From Nissolia schottii (taxonomy: Eukaryota; Streptophyta; Magnoliopsida; Fabales; Fabaceae): DNA of 64,000 nt. Under the pieces are notes generated by a model. That model made no database searches. It was given only the letters and a program-made list of their open reading frames with translations, and had not been told where the DNA came from. Location: contig QANU01108907.1 of assembly GCA_003254905.1 (NCBI GenBank), forward strand, positions 70,947 to 134,946. Reading direction: 5' to 3'. Of this stretch, positions 20,476 through 33,420 are shown one piece after another. The stretch's first letter is position 1. Each line of letters starts with the position of its first letter. Made by a program: the position numbers and the translations under genes.

Positions 20476-22513
20476 TTAAATAAAAAAAATTTAAGTCAAT
20501 AAAGTAAAAATAATGAGGCAAAATCAATATTTTTTTAGCAAGAATTACTGTGTTTAATGCGGCATAAATTTCATTAATTACTGTGAGCACCGTGCTGTCA
20601 CTAATTGCATATTGTACTTAACATCCAAGTCTCATTCTGCTCACGTAATGAAGAATTGGTAGAGGGGTCTTAGATTTTGTTTAGCTCTGTGGAAAGTAGT
20701 GGAAGGAAACCGAAACGTAAGTGAGATAAGCTAGGTAATTATGTAATATTTCTTTTGCTTTTACGTTTTCACAAAAAATTTTAAAGGGTAATTAAGGATT
20801 AAATTATCATGAGAAGAATGTTACAGCATCGAAAGACAAGCATCGGAGACAATAATTAGCTAGTGGCATTCGAAATTACGTAAGCCTCCAATTCATATAA
20901 ATATATAGCCCTACAATGGCTTTTAGCTCCCAATTCCACCGAATCATTCAATTAGTGGGCCACCTATTTTGATTGGATTTATTAGCCAGTTTTGACCTTA
21001 CTCCTTAAGTATGTCCCAAGGCCTCCAAGATATGGAAAGATTATTGGTTGATGCTTCTAAATTGTGATGTAAGATGTACCAGTAAATTAGAGCACCATTT
21101 TAATTAATCAAGCACTAGCAATTAGGATTTACTAGGCGTTAACTTCTGTTTTTATTTCAAATGAGGCAAACAATTGGACCATCACTTCGAAAACTAAATT
21201 TGGAAATTCAACACAAGGAAGGGGTCCTAAAAACTGGGGAATTCTCAGTTCTAGAGCAATTGTTTTCCTTGGAAGGAACTAATTGTAGCCTAATATAATT
21301 AAGGGTTATTAGGAAATGTTCTAATAATTAATATTTATATAGAAGATGATACGATACAGTTCAACATATTTTGCAAAATCTTTAGCTTCTTATTGTCACC
21401 AATGGCTCATTTTGTAGTCATTATTGATAAATAAGAGGTTAAGACTATAATCAAAGGGTAAATGACAATCCTACATGACTTATGGATCATGGGTTGGTTT
21501 TAGGAAATATTTCACACCATGCTCACAAAAGAGGCGGGAGCTTCCATGCTCACAAATTAACAAGTTTTTAGTACAATATTCAATCATTGAATAATCATGT
21601 ATTAAACTACGAAAAATATAGTTTAATTACTTGGGAACTAAGAATCACAAATTTTTCTTAAAAAGTTCTCCCTAAAAAAAAAATCAAATCTCGATTTTCA
21701 ATTTCTATTTATTCAATTAAAATATCAATTTCAAATACATGATTTTTTAATGAACAAGTAAACGGAACATAATTTTTGTGAGTATGAATTTCAAAAATTT
21801 TCACGATGTAACTAACTTTCATGCATTTTAACATGAATCATCAATAGCAATTCTTACATGCTATTTTTTAAACTCTAAATCATTCAATGCTTAATATTTA
21901 AGCAATGACATTAAAAACGTAGTTAAAATAAGAGATATTAATGACTTTTAAAATTGAAGTATCAAAACATCAAAGTTTAGAGTTAAACAGTTTTCTTGTT
22001 CTAAGATCATCGAATTTTTTTTTTATCCTCACTATGTATATATACAGAAAACTTTTATGTGTATGTGACCATGTTAAAAGTTTCATGGTTTTTAACTTGT
22101 AAGATATAACTTGCTTTTATTAATAATATTTTGAGAACCAATTCTTTGTTATATTTCTATTTTATAATAGATATCTTTTTATTATGTCTTATCTAAATGT
22201 ACAAATAACATCTATCATGGTACCAATAGTTTACATTTCCAACTAAGAAAAGTTGCTTCATTTACCATACCATATATGCACACTACATGAAGAAACCCTT
22301 CTATATAATCAAATTACAATTACAAAATTACCTGATGAGATTTGCTTATTGATTCCTTTTTAAAACTATTTTTACCTTGTTTTGCTCAATTGCTTGACAC
22401 CAATGTAGCATACTGAAAACAAGAGCAAAAAGAAAACTACAATTCAGTGCCTTCTCTTTCCCCTCTATTTGCCTATTTGCTCTCATCAAATAATCTTTCA
22501 CACGAATTTTCAC
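20476..22513. other. Gene-free DNA downstream of GA20ox
   Basis: No recognisable domain on either strand. The last 100-200 bases (about 22330-22513) are probably the 3' untranslated region of the minus-strand GA20ox gene. Confidence 0.55.
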
Positions 22514-24158
22514 TCAATGCTTCTTCCGTTGAAGCCAGGTGGTGAATTCCTCAAGGGTTCTCACGTCAGCCCTGTAGTGCTTCTGAGTGAACTCAAGCAG
22601 CATGGGCCATGTGAAATCAGGGTACAGCCTTGGACTCAATTTGTCCACCAACTCACATGGTGGACTCACCACCTTGTCACTTCTTGGACACAAAAAGAAA
22701 GCAAGTGACTTCCTTGTTGTCTTGCTGTTCACCACTGCCCTATGCAAGCAACTCTTGTATCTCCCATTTGAAAGTGCCTAAATATCAATAATTAAAAAGT
22801 TTAACATCAAATATGAAAATCACCAACCAAGCCATGCATATTTGAAAAATGGGTGAGACTCGTCCTAAATTAATTTTGACCAGTTTAAAAGTAAAAATAT
22901 TTTTTTCTGTTAGAATCTTAGAATTGATTTTGAGACCTTTTTAACTAAACACACTGTCAAGTTCAATTTGCATTTGCATGAGAGGCAATAGTAACCAACT
23001 TACCATGAAGGTATCACCAACATTGACAACAAAAGCATTGAAATTTGGGCTAACTGAATGCCATTGGTTGTCAACATAAACTTGGAGGCCACCAACTTGA
23101 TCCTGGTGAAGAATTGTTAGAGATGTTGGATCACAATGAGGTCCAGTCCCCAAAGTGAGGTCTGGTTTTTGACAAGGAGGGTAGTAATTGAGCCTCATTA
23201 TTGAATTGTTCTCTTCAAAGAACTCCCTAAAAAATGCCTTGCCAACTCCAAGGCTCATTCCTAGAAGCTCCATTATACCTAAGGAGAGAGTGCTCATGGC
23301 CTCACAGTAATCCTGGTAAACCTTCCTGTATACGAATATTTGCAAAACACATGATTTAGCATGAGAATCAAGAAAAGCAAATAAAGCATGGGGCAGCTAC
23401 TGATAAAAGCACAAGGCTAAGTCAGTCCACAAGGCTAAGTCAGAGAGAATAAATGTATATAATCTTATCATATTTTGTGACCTTTAAGTCGCAAGACAAC
23501 TTTATTGTTGCACTGAGACTTTCCCTTGTGCACGAGCTTGTATTATCAAGAAGAAATTGGAAATTGGGTTGGTGACATAGTTTCTGATTAATTACCCAAA
23601 ATGGTCAAAATCCTTGCCCATTGCGGTGCACAAGTAATCCTTGACAAGGTTGGGCGAGGAGCTTTTGTGAGCTGAGTATTGAAAAGAGAGTGTCTCCTTC
23701 CACGGAAGCTTGGAAGAAAACCTGCCAGTGAAGCTACTAGCATAGCCGCAGTGCTCCCCTGTTTTCCTCTGAGCCCTCTGTTTCTGGAACAGGGGAAGCT
23801 CAAAGAAATCATCCATGTAGAGGTGAGCGTCACCGATCAGCTTCTCGTCGATCCCGTGGTTGACAACGACGAAGAAGCCGTGCTTTCGGCACGCCTCGCC
23901 GACGAGCCTGGAGGCCTCCATGGCGGCGGCGGGGTCGCCGGAGAGGAAGCCTCCCAAGTCAATGAAGGGGACTTGAAGTTCCGGCACGTCGGTTCGGGCT
24001 TTCTCTTCGTCGGGCCAGATGAACTGGGCGGGGAGAGTGAGTTGGTGCCGGAGGACAGAGGCATCGAAGACCAATGGAGGGTCTTGCTGTTGGCTTTCTT
24101 GCTTTGCTGGTGGTTGAGGAATGGAATGCATGCTTGTTATGCAGTCAATTATCGCCAT
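22514..24158 (-). CDS. GA20ox: Gibberellin 20-oxidase
   Basis: A 2-oxoglutarate/Fe(II) dioxygenase that oxidises C-20 of GA12/GA53 in steps to C19 gibberellins (GA9/GA20) in the cytosol, a rate-controlling step of gibberellin synthesis. Coding exons on the minus strand are 24158-23596, 23325-23004 and 22777-22514. All junctions are GT-AG and the joined frame encodes 382 residues, the normal length. Seen: the GA20ox signature LPWKET at 151-156, NYYPPC at 234-239 (the 2-oxoglutarate region motif), iron ligands His251, Asp253 and His307, and the co-substrate pair Arg317 and Ser319. The two introns (270 and 226 bp) sit at the usual family positions. The start is the first ATG after a TATA box at about 24291-24300. 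GA20ox genes are usually feedback-repressed by gibberellin; nothing in the promoter proves that here. The copy looks intact. Confidence 0.96.
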
Positions 24159-24289
24159 TGCATTAATTATAAATTAAAATGGAACGCAAAACTTGTTTCC
24201 AAACAATGAGTGGGAAATAAGTTTGAGAGAAGGGATGAAAGAAAAGCCAAGGCCGTTTGTTGGGGAAATCGTAGAACAAATATTGGAAT

Positions 24290-24300
24290 CTTATATAAGC
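24290..24300 (-). promoter_or_regulatory. Probable TATA box of GA20ox
   Basis: CTTATATAAG is self-complementary and lies about 130 bp upstream of the GA20ox start codon. This is a good distance for a plant core promoter with a leader of about 100 nt. Confidence 0.6.
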
Positions 24301-24309
24301 GCGCCACCC

Positions 24310-25318
24310 ACAAAACACTTGGATACATTTAAGTAGAAATTTATTTTTTTTATTTTATTTTGATAAGTAGTGTGATTTCTGGTAATATCAATACTCTCGA
24401 AACTAGAGAAAAGAAGTCCAAAACATTCCATCTCTCGCCTTATAGAATTAACAATGCTCGACAAAATATAAGAAGTTAGTTTAATTTAGTCAACATCAAC
24501 TTTAGAATTTTATGGATTTAACATATTTGCTTATGATACCTATAATGGGCGTAGCTCTTATGGTAGATGCGATTATGAGAAATTATAAAAAAATAAAGTT
24601 GCGTCATTGTCATTAATTATAACTTTTAGCTTAATGATAAGCGTTTAATTCACCAAGTGATATAAGAGTGAGGTCGTGGTTTCAAAAGTGAAGCATTATT
24701 AAAAAAACTTTCCTAATTTTTTAATTCATATTTCGTAGTTTGTTTGATCAATTTACATCTTCCATAATAATAACGGATTTGGTAGAGTGGAGCAAAACAT
24801 AATCTCACATGTGACAAGTTGCATCGGTCAAGCCTTCACCACTTTTTTTAGGTGAGGTAAATGTAAATTTTCTTTTAAGTATTATGAACTGGAGACTTTA
24901 TATAAGTGCTGTTAATAGTGAGATGAATTTTAATACACTCAGCATAATGCTTTTTGTGATTTCAATCAATTGTATATGGTCGTGTGTATGATTTTTGAGA
25001 TACTCATGTAAAGAATTAAACATTTCTAATCACTTGACAACATAATATTGAATATTGTGTGTAAAACACTCTTGTATTGACAGTTATCAAAATTAAGTCC
25101 GACAATAATTATCTATATTCTTCTTTACTACTTTAAAAACTTGCTTGAAAGCTACATTTTTTTTTTAAAATTAAATAGTGTACATTGATTTGAAACATAA
25201 TGCATTTATTTTAGCAATTTTCGTAGGGAGCTACTTTTAGATTGAACATTTTCAAATGAAGAAAGTCATTGTTAATTGTAAAAGTGGTGTTATAAAATTT
25301 ATTGTAAATATGGGTTTT
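24310..25318. other. GA20ox upstream region, no gene seen
   Basis: AT-rich DNA without a domain-bearing frame. Distal promoter function for GA20ox is possible but no specific element can be supported. Confidence 0.5.
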
Positions 25319-25983
25319 TAGGGATGACAATGGACAAGGTAGGATAAGGTATTAGCTCAACTCTAATTCTACCCTTAACCTATTAAATTAAAAAGAACCC
25401 TACCTTGCCTTACCTGCGGATTTTATAAATCAAAACTCTAACTCTACTTATCAAAAAATATTTAAACACTTATCCTACCTTACTCTACCCATTACTTTTT
25501 AAAAACTATTTTTATGTATACAAAAGTGTCAGCTACATTTAATTTAATACTTAAAAATAATATAATTTAAATTAACAACTACACAGTTCGCAAAAATTAA
25601 ACGATAATAACACTTTTAACGCCACAAAATCATAAATTATATCAAGTATCATAATCTCTAATCTTAACAACTAGAAGACACAACACAATTTTTTGATATA
25701 TATAGAGAAAAATAAACTTTTTTTTGTTATAATATAACATAATATATAATATAAATATTTATATATATAACACAATCTCTAATGAATTTTTTTATAATAT
25801 ATATGGGGTGCAGGTAGGGTCGGGGTGGACCCAAGATAAACCTTAACCCTACTTTAACCTGTATGGATAATTTAGGATAATTACTCATACAGATAAATAT
25901 CTATATAAAAACGAATTTTTATTCTATCCAACAAGTTAAGTCGAGACGGGTATCGTGGATAGGGTTGGAATTGTCGCCCCCTA
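25319..25983. mobile_element. Non-autonomous hAT-like element
   Basis: The left end TAGGGATGACAATGG and the right end TTGTCGCCCCCTA form imperfect inverted termini (AGGG…GACAAT). Flanking octamers GGGTTTTT and AAGTTTTT match at six of eight positions if the element is taken to begin at AGGG. Internal words also pair: GGTAGGATAAGG on the left and CCTTAACCCTAC on the right. About 665 bp, non-coding. Confidence 0.55.
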
Positions 25984-26079
25984 AGTTTTTGTGCAAATAA
26001 AAATTATGTAAAAAAGCACTAAATTTACGAGAAATGAATTCAATGTGAGATATTTGCACAGGGGCAATTTCTAGGTTAA

Positions 26080-27298
26080 AAAAAAAGTTTAAATATGTTT
26101 TTAATCTCTATAATATCAAAAAGTTTGTGTTTAATTCTTAGAAATTTTTTTGTTAAGACTAAAAAAAATGTTTGTTTTTCGTTCTTACTGTCAGTTGAAG
26201 TTGGATAACGTTGACATAGCTGTTAAGTTCGTTATCTAACAAAATCCATTTCTAATACCCATTTGCCTAACCCGACCCGGTTTAAAAAACCCCAGTTTCT
26301 AACCCTAATCTCTCTCTCCTCTCCTCTCCTCTCCTCTCCTCTCTCTTCAACAGTTTCTTCCCTAACCAAAAAACGGTTGTTGTTGTTGTTGTTGTTCTTC
26401 TTCTAGGTCGGTGTCTGCGGCAAGGTGCCATGAAATGCGACGGTTCTTCTGAAGGGTCAGTTTCCCTTTGCTCTGAGGGTCTTGGGAAGAACCCAAAGTC
26501 CTTTCTTTGAAGAATTTGTAGATTGGGTCATCTGGGTCATGGGGTTTGTCTTCATCTCCTTCTCTTGCTACTTCTTCCTCTGCTTCTTCTTGTTGGAGAT
26601 ATGGGAGGAAAATGGGAGCTGTTGTAGATGATGTTGTTGTTGTTGAAGAAGAAAGAGGGGCATTGGATGGTGATGATGAAGCAGCAGCAGCAGCACAGAG
26701 AGAGTGTGAAATTGGGGTTTTGGGGTGAAGAAGGAGGAAGGAGGGTTTGGAAAGAGTGTGGCGTGAGATTGGAGGATGGTGGGAGATGGTGGTGGAAGGA
26801 GGGAAGCTGCGGTGTGTGAGGTTGAGAGACGTGCTTTGTCTCTGTCTCTCTCTCCCCGCAAAAATGGTTTATCTTCTTGTCAGTTGCTGAATGCTAAATG
26901 GAAGAAGTGGAACCATGGGTGATTATATGTATTTTGTGTGTTCTCTCTTGTCGAGGTTGTTGGATAAGGTTAGGTTCTGCAAACCGGTTAGGTCGTGGAA
27001 GCAACCGTGAGGGACGGAGGTGAAGTTTTGTTTGGTACTGCCTGCAACTGAGGGAAGAAACTGTTGAAGCGAGAAGAGAGAGACAGATTAGGGGTAGAAA
27101 TTGGGATTTTTGGTTTTTTTTTTTTAACCGGGTCGGGTTGGGATAATGGTTGGGTTAGACAAATGGGTATTAGAAATGGAGGCTGTGTAGCACCACCCCA
27201 ATTGACAGGAACTAAAAACGAATAAGATTTTCTTTTAAAATCCAAACACAAACTTTTTAATATTACAAAATTAAAAACATATTTAAACTTTTATAAAA
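26080..27298. mobile_element. Mutator-like element with long inverted arms (possible Pack-MULE)
   Basis: The arms are long. AGTTTAAATATGTTTTTAAT at the left pairs with ATTAAAAACATATTTAAACT at the right; CCCATTTGCCTAACCCGACC (about 26259) with GGTTAGACAAATGGG and CCGGGTCGGGTTGG (about 27130-27170); and CAACAGTTTCTTCCCT (about 26348) with AGGGAAGAAACTGTTG (about 27050). Flanking 9-mers CTAGGTTAA (26071-26079) and TTAGGTTAA (27299-27307) match at eight positions, the Mutator length. The middle, 26400-27000, is non-repetitive and has coding-like frames with no recognised domain (for example 26568-26861, -), so it may be captured host sequence. Confidence 0.7.
26310..26396 (+). repeat. CTCCT and GTT microsatellites in the Mutator-like arm
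   Basis: A (CTCCT)n-type run covers about 26310-26346, and (GTT)7 covers about 26376-26396. Both sit just inside the long left arm of the Mutator-like element. Confidence 0.75.
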
Positions 27299-27754
27299 TT
27301 AGGTTAAACTTTTAAAATGACAAATTTAAATAACAATGTTCATATATAGCTAAAAAAAATCCACCAAAATATTAGCTACTGAATAAATCACATGTTTAAA
27401 CGTAATCATTCAACTGTGGATCTCGTGCTTAGATTTTAGTAGAATTGCTATTTTGAAATAATTGAAGTTTAAAAAATTGATTTCAAAACACTTAATTTTG
27501 AAATAATTAATTTATATTTGTGAATAATATTGTTAAAAGAAGTGAGTTTTAAAAAACTAGTGTAAGATGCAAGAAAAGTTAAAATTATTAGTTGGTCAAA
27601 TTTAATTTTAACCAAAACATATCACTTCTCCTTAAAAAAAAAAAAACAAAAACACTTCTTCTCAAATCAGTTTTTTTTCAAAAGTAAAAGTGATAACTGT
27701 TACTATTCAATCAGACACATGATTAACATTTTCTCTTTGAAAAAGAGTTGCCTA

Positions 27755-27992
27755 TGCTCTGTTTGATTTCATAAAATGTTTCGTGATTTTAATACTAATT
27801 ACAAAATTATCTTATTTTCATCATTTTTTATGATTTTTTGAAAATAAAAGTATAAAAATAATATATTTTCATTGTTTTCTTTTCAAAATGTTGAAATCAA
27901 AAGCAAAATGAAAGGAGGATAACAATTTTATAGTTAATATTCAAAACAAGAAGAAAAAAAAACAGTAATATTTTCTCAAATCAAACACACCC
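27755..27992. mobile_element. Tourist-like MITE (PIF/Harbinger type), weak left end
   Basis: The right end TCAAACACACCC is followed by TTA (27993-27995), a standard Tourist-like end. The left end GCTCTGTTTGATTTCAT pairs with it imperfectly and is preceded by TAT rather than TTA. The 238-bp AT-rich interior is non-coding. Confidence 0.45.
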
Positions 27993-27995
27993 TTA

Positions 27996-30900
27996 AGTTT
28001 TATTTTTATGAAAACTTCTCAATTATTTAAAGTAATGGTCCAAATGGCATTTGTCTTTTACTATCTTGTTGCCAGAAAATTATTTCCCAAGGGCAGTTTG
28101 GCCTTTCTTGGTGATCAAGAGTAATGCTAATGTCACCCTCTTCTATAGTAGAGAAAGAGTTAATGATTCTAGAGTTTGCCAAAATTTTGAAGTTCATTAG
28201 AATCATTACCAAGTAAGAAATTTACTCTGTCCTACAATACTAGAAATTGACCCAAAAAAAAAGCTACGAGTTCAAATAATAATGTTGAATATGATCATCG
28301 TGTTACAGGATTGAATTCTCTTAGCATTATAATTATTATTATTGTTTATTATGTGAGCATCTTGAAAATTCTTAGTGCTTATTGCCACTTTCCCACCCTC
28401 AACTCAGTGTAGGCTTGAGAGAGGCCCTGCAACCTTTTTAGGAGAAGCAACTGTAGGAAGTTGATGCAAATCGTGAAAGGCAAAAGCACAAGTAACTACA
28501 AGTGACACTACTCCACTATGATCTGTCTTCACCAAAAAAAAAATATCTTGGAGATATTGAATAATATATGAACTGAATAATGAATAAAATCTCTTGGAAA
28601 TTGGATTTAATTGAATAGCATGAATAACATATCTTGAACAATATTGAATGAATTCATGATCATCTAAGTGATTGTGATAACTCATAGAGATATGCGTTGA
28701 TATATAGATTAATTGGATCAACTATAGCTAGCAGTGTGACAAGTCCTATCAATTAAAGAACAGATCTTGTTTTTTGGTAGGCTCAAAAGGGCAGATCTCT
28801 GTGGAATAAATGCTAATTAGTTTAACTAATAACTAATTAATGATGGAAGAGAGTATCCAATATGGGAGAGTAAGGTAAAGACAGTTATACAGACAAGTTT
28901 TTCTGCTGGATGGCATCAACTAATTAAAGATTAAGAAGAACAAAATTACAGAGTTAAGAGAATTTCATGTCATGATTCATGAAAGCACCAAACTAAAATG
29001 AGCAAATGACATGGTGTAGTTAGCTTTCAATTGCTTAATTTGGCTGAGTTTATTATCATTCTTAATGAATCATTATCAAATATTTATTAATTGTGACTTA
29101 TAATATATATAAATGTCTGAATTCAAATACATATAATGTATTAAGAGGGGACGATGAAAAAGGGAATTTGGAGAGTGATTTGTTTTTTTAAATTAATGTA
29201 GAGAGCACTAAGGTCCAAGATTTGTCAGTCCAAGCTATGGTGCTAGCTCTGTGAATTGCTGAGATACCATGCATTTAAATTGGAAACAGTGTCGTTTGAG
29301 ATTTTTGAAAGATGGTGCTCTGCAGCAAGACAAAACTATATGTTGTTTGTATGCAAATAGGAGCCTATGCTAAGACAAACTCAACCTCAAAAGTTGCATC
29401 AACGAGAGGTTATTTAAGCTCTTATAAAAGGTAATTTTGACAGTAATTTTAAGTATCGTAGAATTTGGTATACTCTTTATTAATACTGAATTTCTAGAGC
29501 GAGGTATATAAAATGACTCATCATTTGCATATAGATCAATATCAAATCTAAAATATGTGTGTTTTGGTACCATCTTAAATTGAGCGAGTCAAACTAACTC
29601 CAAAAGTTAGTTAGAAGGGGCGAATTGTCCAAATCTCTCAAGAATCTTCTCTTTAAAAAACTTAAACTATTGGGTATAAGTAATTTTGGATATAGTATCA
29701 GAGTTACTATAATTATGACTAAGAAATCTAGAGTTTGATAATTGTTGACTCCATTTCTAAAAACCATCCATAAAACAAGTCAAAAGGAACTCTTGTAAGA
29801 GGGAATGTGTTAAGAGACATATAAAATCATTTATATAACTCTATGCATTAGCTTATAAGCTTTTGGGAGATAATCTTAACCATATCTTTAACCAACATGA
29901 AACTTAATATTCTTGAAGCATGTTATTATTCATATTGGACTGCACTAAATGCAGTAATCATTCAGGAAGAAATCTGAGTTTGAACATCATGGCAATTATT
30001 GTGAAATGTGCTTCTCTTCCTGGCAAATGGCAAGCGCCTTTCTAGTTTCGTTAAATTTCACAAAAGTTATCGAGAGCATCATTTTCGGTATGTCTTGATC
30101 ATACATTAACAAATGAAATTAATTGCGGCCTTCACCATTGAAATGTCATTTATTATGTGATCAGAAACCCATGTACTATAATCACATGATAACTTCTCTA
30201 AACCATATAATAAAGTGATACATACATTCATAATTAAATCGGAGTTGGTGTGGCAAATAGGATCGATGGCGATGAAAACAGAAACTTTTTTTCCACCTCT
30301 TGCAATTGTGGAGGACAGAAGCTTAATATGTTCTCTCAAAAGACATGAAAGTTGCCCAACCATCAAAACTCATAAGGTTGGGCCTTACTATTGCAAGTAG
30401 AAAGTGGGTACCATGTTGAAGACAATAGGGTTCATGTTCTTTCGTTTTCCACTAAAAGATGGCTTCCCTTTTTTTCCATCAAGCATACCATCAATTGGTG
30501 GTGGGTCATTTGTTGTTCTGGACTTCATAATATGTATAAGAGAATATAAATATATAACTTTGGTAACAGTGATCATCATCATCATCGATCATATCCCAAA
30601 AGGAGTTTAGCCCTGGATCTTGAAGTATAAAAACTCTTTTTTTGGTGGAAGTGGCCACACACACACATAATATGAATGAAACTAGTACTCATCTACAATG
30701 ATGTCACTAAGTTCCAATCAAACAGCTCTGGAGCTATCATCGATATCCTAATTACTATGTGATAAATTTGAGTGTTTATTTTTAAGGTGGCAGCTTTAGT
30801 CAAAGTGTAAATGCTAACTTCTTGTGGTAGTTAGGGAAAGAAATTAAGAAAGAAACTTAAACCACAGGTTTAGCTTATAGTTGATAGTTAGTTAGGTTTC

Positions 30901-31650
30901 TTAAATATTTAATAATTCGATCTTTGATCTCTGATAATATTAATGGAGAGAGTTTTGTGGTAAAAAATATATATACTTCCCAAGCTCAAATTCTCGGAGT
31001 GATTAATTATTGCTTCTGACGATGAGAAATTTTTTTTTTAAAAAAAAAAATTAGTCTTACTTTTAATGGATACTCAATAACTAAAAGAAGATACATGGAG
31101 AAAACAGAAAATAAAGAGAAAAAAAATATGTATAACATGATTATGTGTGACAATTGAAAACTTATTTTAGACGGCATTTAACTTAAAAGAATTGTCATAA
31201 AAAAAATATATAGACACATTAGAAAACATAATTATCTCTCTCCACTATTTAAAAGTTATGCAAAGAGGAAAAAATTAATTAGACAATTGTGTAATTAAAG
31301 ATTTTTTTAACTGTACATCAAAAGTATGTACCAAACAAAAAACATGCGCATCAAGATTAAAGTCTTATGAATAATCCTAATATTAATTTAAGCAACATAC
31401 GACAACTAACTTTATTTATTTATTTATATATTTATAATGAGTTACGATGCTGTTGTAAGAGGAAGATTACTTGAGCAATGACATGACAATCTAAATGGGG
31501 GCATATATTACACTGGCCCACAAGTTATGACTTCAAAGGTCCAGTTAGTCTCTGGAGGATAGTTGACCCAAACAAAAATTCCACATGTGGCAACTAAGCA
31601 AGTTGTTGAACCCAAAAAGAAAACAAAAATGCAATTGATGATTTTTTTTT
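27996..31650. other. Gene-free intergenic DNA
   Basis: Several short open frames (28404-28721 -, 30106-30366 -, 30404-30610 +) lack any recognisable domain, signal peptide plus conserved peptide, or splice context, and I do not call them genes. The DNA is AT-rich with homopolymer runs (for example T8A9 near 31030). Confidence 0.5.
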
Positions 31651-31948
31651 GGGTTAATTAAGTTTTTAATCCCTGTAATATGAAAAAGTTTGGTTTTAGT
31701 CCCTCATGATAAGTTTTAGTCCCTGTAAAATGTGAAAATTTGATTTTGGTCCCTGTGGACAGTTGGTGATGGACAGTGATGTAGAAATTGTCCTTGATGA
31801 TGGGTTAACTGACACGTCATCATCGCCTATCACCAACTGTTCACAGGGACCAAAATCAAATTTTCACATTTTACAGGGACTAAAACTTATCATGAGGGAC
31901 TAAAACCAAACTTTTTCATATTACAGGGACTAAAAACTTAATTAACCC
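31651..31948. mobile_element. 298-bp foldback Mutator-like MITE, copy 1
   Basis: Almost the whole element is an inverted repeat. Arms of about 130 bp start GGGTTAATTAAGTTTTTA and end TAAAAACTTAATTAACCC, and contain the paired words GTTTGGTTTTAGTCCCTCAT and CCCTGTAAAATGTGAAAATT with their complements. The flanks are T9 on the left and T10 on the right, compatible with a 9-bp target duplication in a T-run. It is nearly identical to copy 2 at 63499-63796. Confidence 0.85.
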
Positions 31949-32131
31949 TTTTTTTTTTGGTAAAGGGACAATTGATGTAATGTAAAATTATTATTTGAAA
32001 CTATTGTTTTGTAAATGTTGAAATGAGGGATCATTAATGGACTGGCGAGGAAAGATGAAGAATAGAATGGCTAGATACATGTCACTCCCTTGTTTTGGAG
32101 TTTAATAGTGAGACAGGGGTGAATCTTTTTA

Positions 32132-32426
32132 GCGTTGTTTGGTTGTTACAATGGAAGAGAATGGAGTGAAAAATAATTCAGTTTGTTTTCCAACTTTACC
32201 CAATTATTTGATATCATCAATAATAATGAGTTTGATTGTTTTTAAAGGTATCATGACAATTTTATCAAATTTAGAGGGAATAAGTACCCATGGTAAAGAA
32301 GGGACTCATAGTCCCTCCTTAGTCATTCCACTCCCTTCTAAATAATCACTCCCAAACACATTTTTCATTTAAGTAGTCTCTCCCTTTCTTGTCATTCTCT
32401 TACTAGTCATTCATCCAAACACACCC
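32132..32426. mobile_element. Tourist-like MITE (PIF/Harbinger type)
   Basis: The left end GCGTTGTTTGGTTG is preceded by TTA (32129-32131). The right end CATCCAAACACACCC is followed by TTA (32427-32429). Internal words also pair: AGAATGGAGTGA on the left and TCATTCCACTCCC toward the right. 295 bp, non-coding; the open frame inside it (32139-32345) is incidental. Confidence 0.7.
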
Positions 32427-33370
32427 TTAGTGTTTGCAAAAGAGAAGATTAATAATATAAACATGGTTATCAAAATTGCGAGTCAACTCATAAACTCGTC
32501 TGAGTTTATGTTTCCAAGTATCAAAATCAAGTTTAGTCAGATGTAAACTCAAATGAGCTCATATAAAATTGTGAATTTACAGCCGATTTCATGAGTTTGA
32601 TGGTGGCAACAAAATTGTGGAAAACTTATATAAATAAGTGCATCCACATGGTTATCATTAAAGTTTAAATAGTATAGTGGTGGTTTGTGCATCCCAATTC
32701 CTTATGTATGTTTGGGTCATGGTTCAATTCTATGCTTTGCACTATTTATAATTTTTTTTCCTTATAATAATTATAATTTTCACCTTATCAAATTTATTCT
32801 TCTCCCCTTAACCAATTTACATTCATTTTCATACATTAAATCGTTTGTATTTTCATCTATTTACATAAGTATAATTATTTATTTTTAATGATAAAATAAT
32901 TATTTTTCTTTATCTTATTTTTTCCTTTTTCCTTAGCATATATGTGTTAGGAATAAAAATTGAGGCACGATTTTAATCAATCCGATTCATGAGCACTATA
33001 AAATACTTAGTTGATATATACATACACACACTAATTTTTTCCTATAAAATATTTACTAATTAATTATTCAATTATATGACTTATCACTTTTGGTATCTTA
33101 TTCATGCTTATTTTATGTTTGTCCCGATAGTGCGGTCCAAAACGATGTTGTTTTGCTTAGTAAATTATTTGACAACTCCAATATCATTATGATTAATTAA
33201 AACTAGTTATTTAAAACTTTTAATAATTTTTTTAAAATTAATTTTAATATTATTTTAATGATAGATAAACTCGTACGAGTTTACTTAAACTCTTGAATTT
33301 AATAACATTAAATATAAAGATGAAAATATAATTTTAGTTTCTACACGTGTGAATGATTTTAAACTTAGTC

Positions 33371-33409
<39 letters not shown>

Positions 33410-33420
33410 TAATAAAATAA
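33371..33420. repeat. (AAT)n microsatellite
   Basis: About 12 near-perfect AAT units, ending in AATAAAAT variants. Confidence 0.9.

Noticed and set aside
28404..28721. 105-codon frame as a small secreted peptide gene
   Set aside because: No N-terminal signal peptide and no conserved CLE, CEP, IDA or RALF motif.
30106..30610. Overlapping frames on both strands as small genes
   Set aside because: No recognisable motif, no supporting splice sites; length is compatible with chance in this region.
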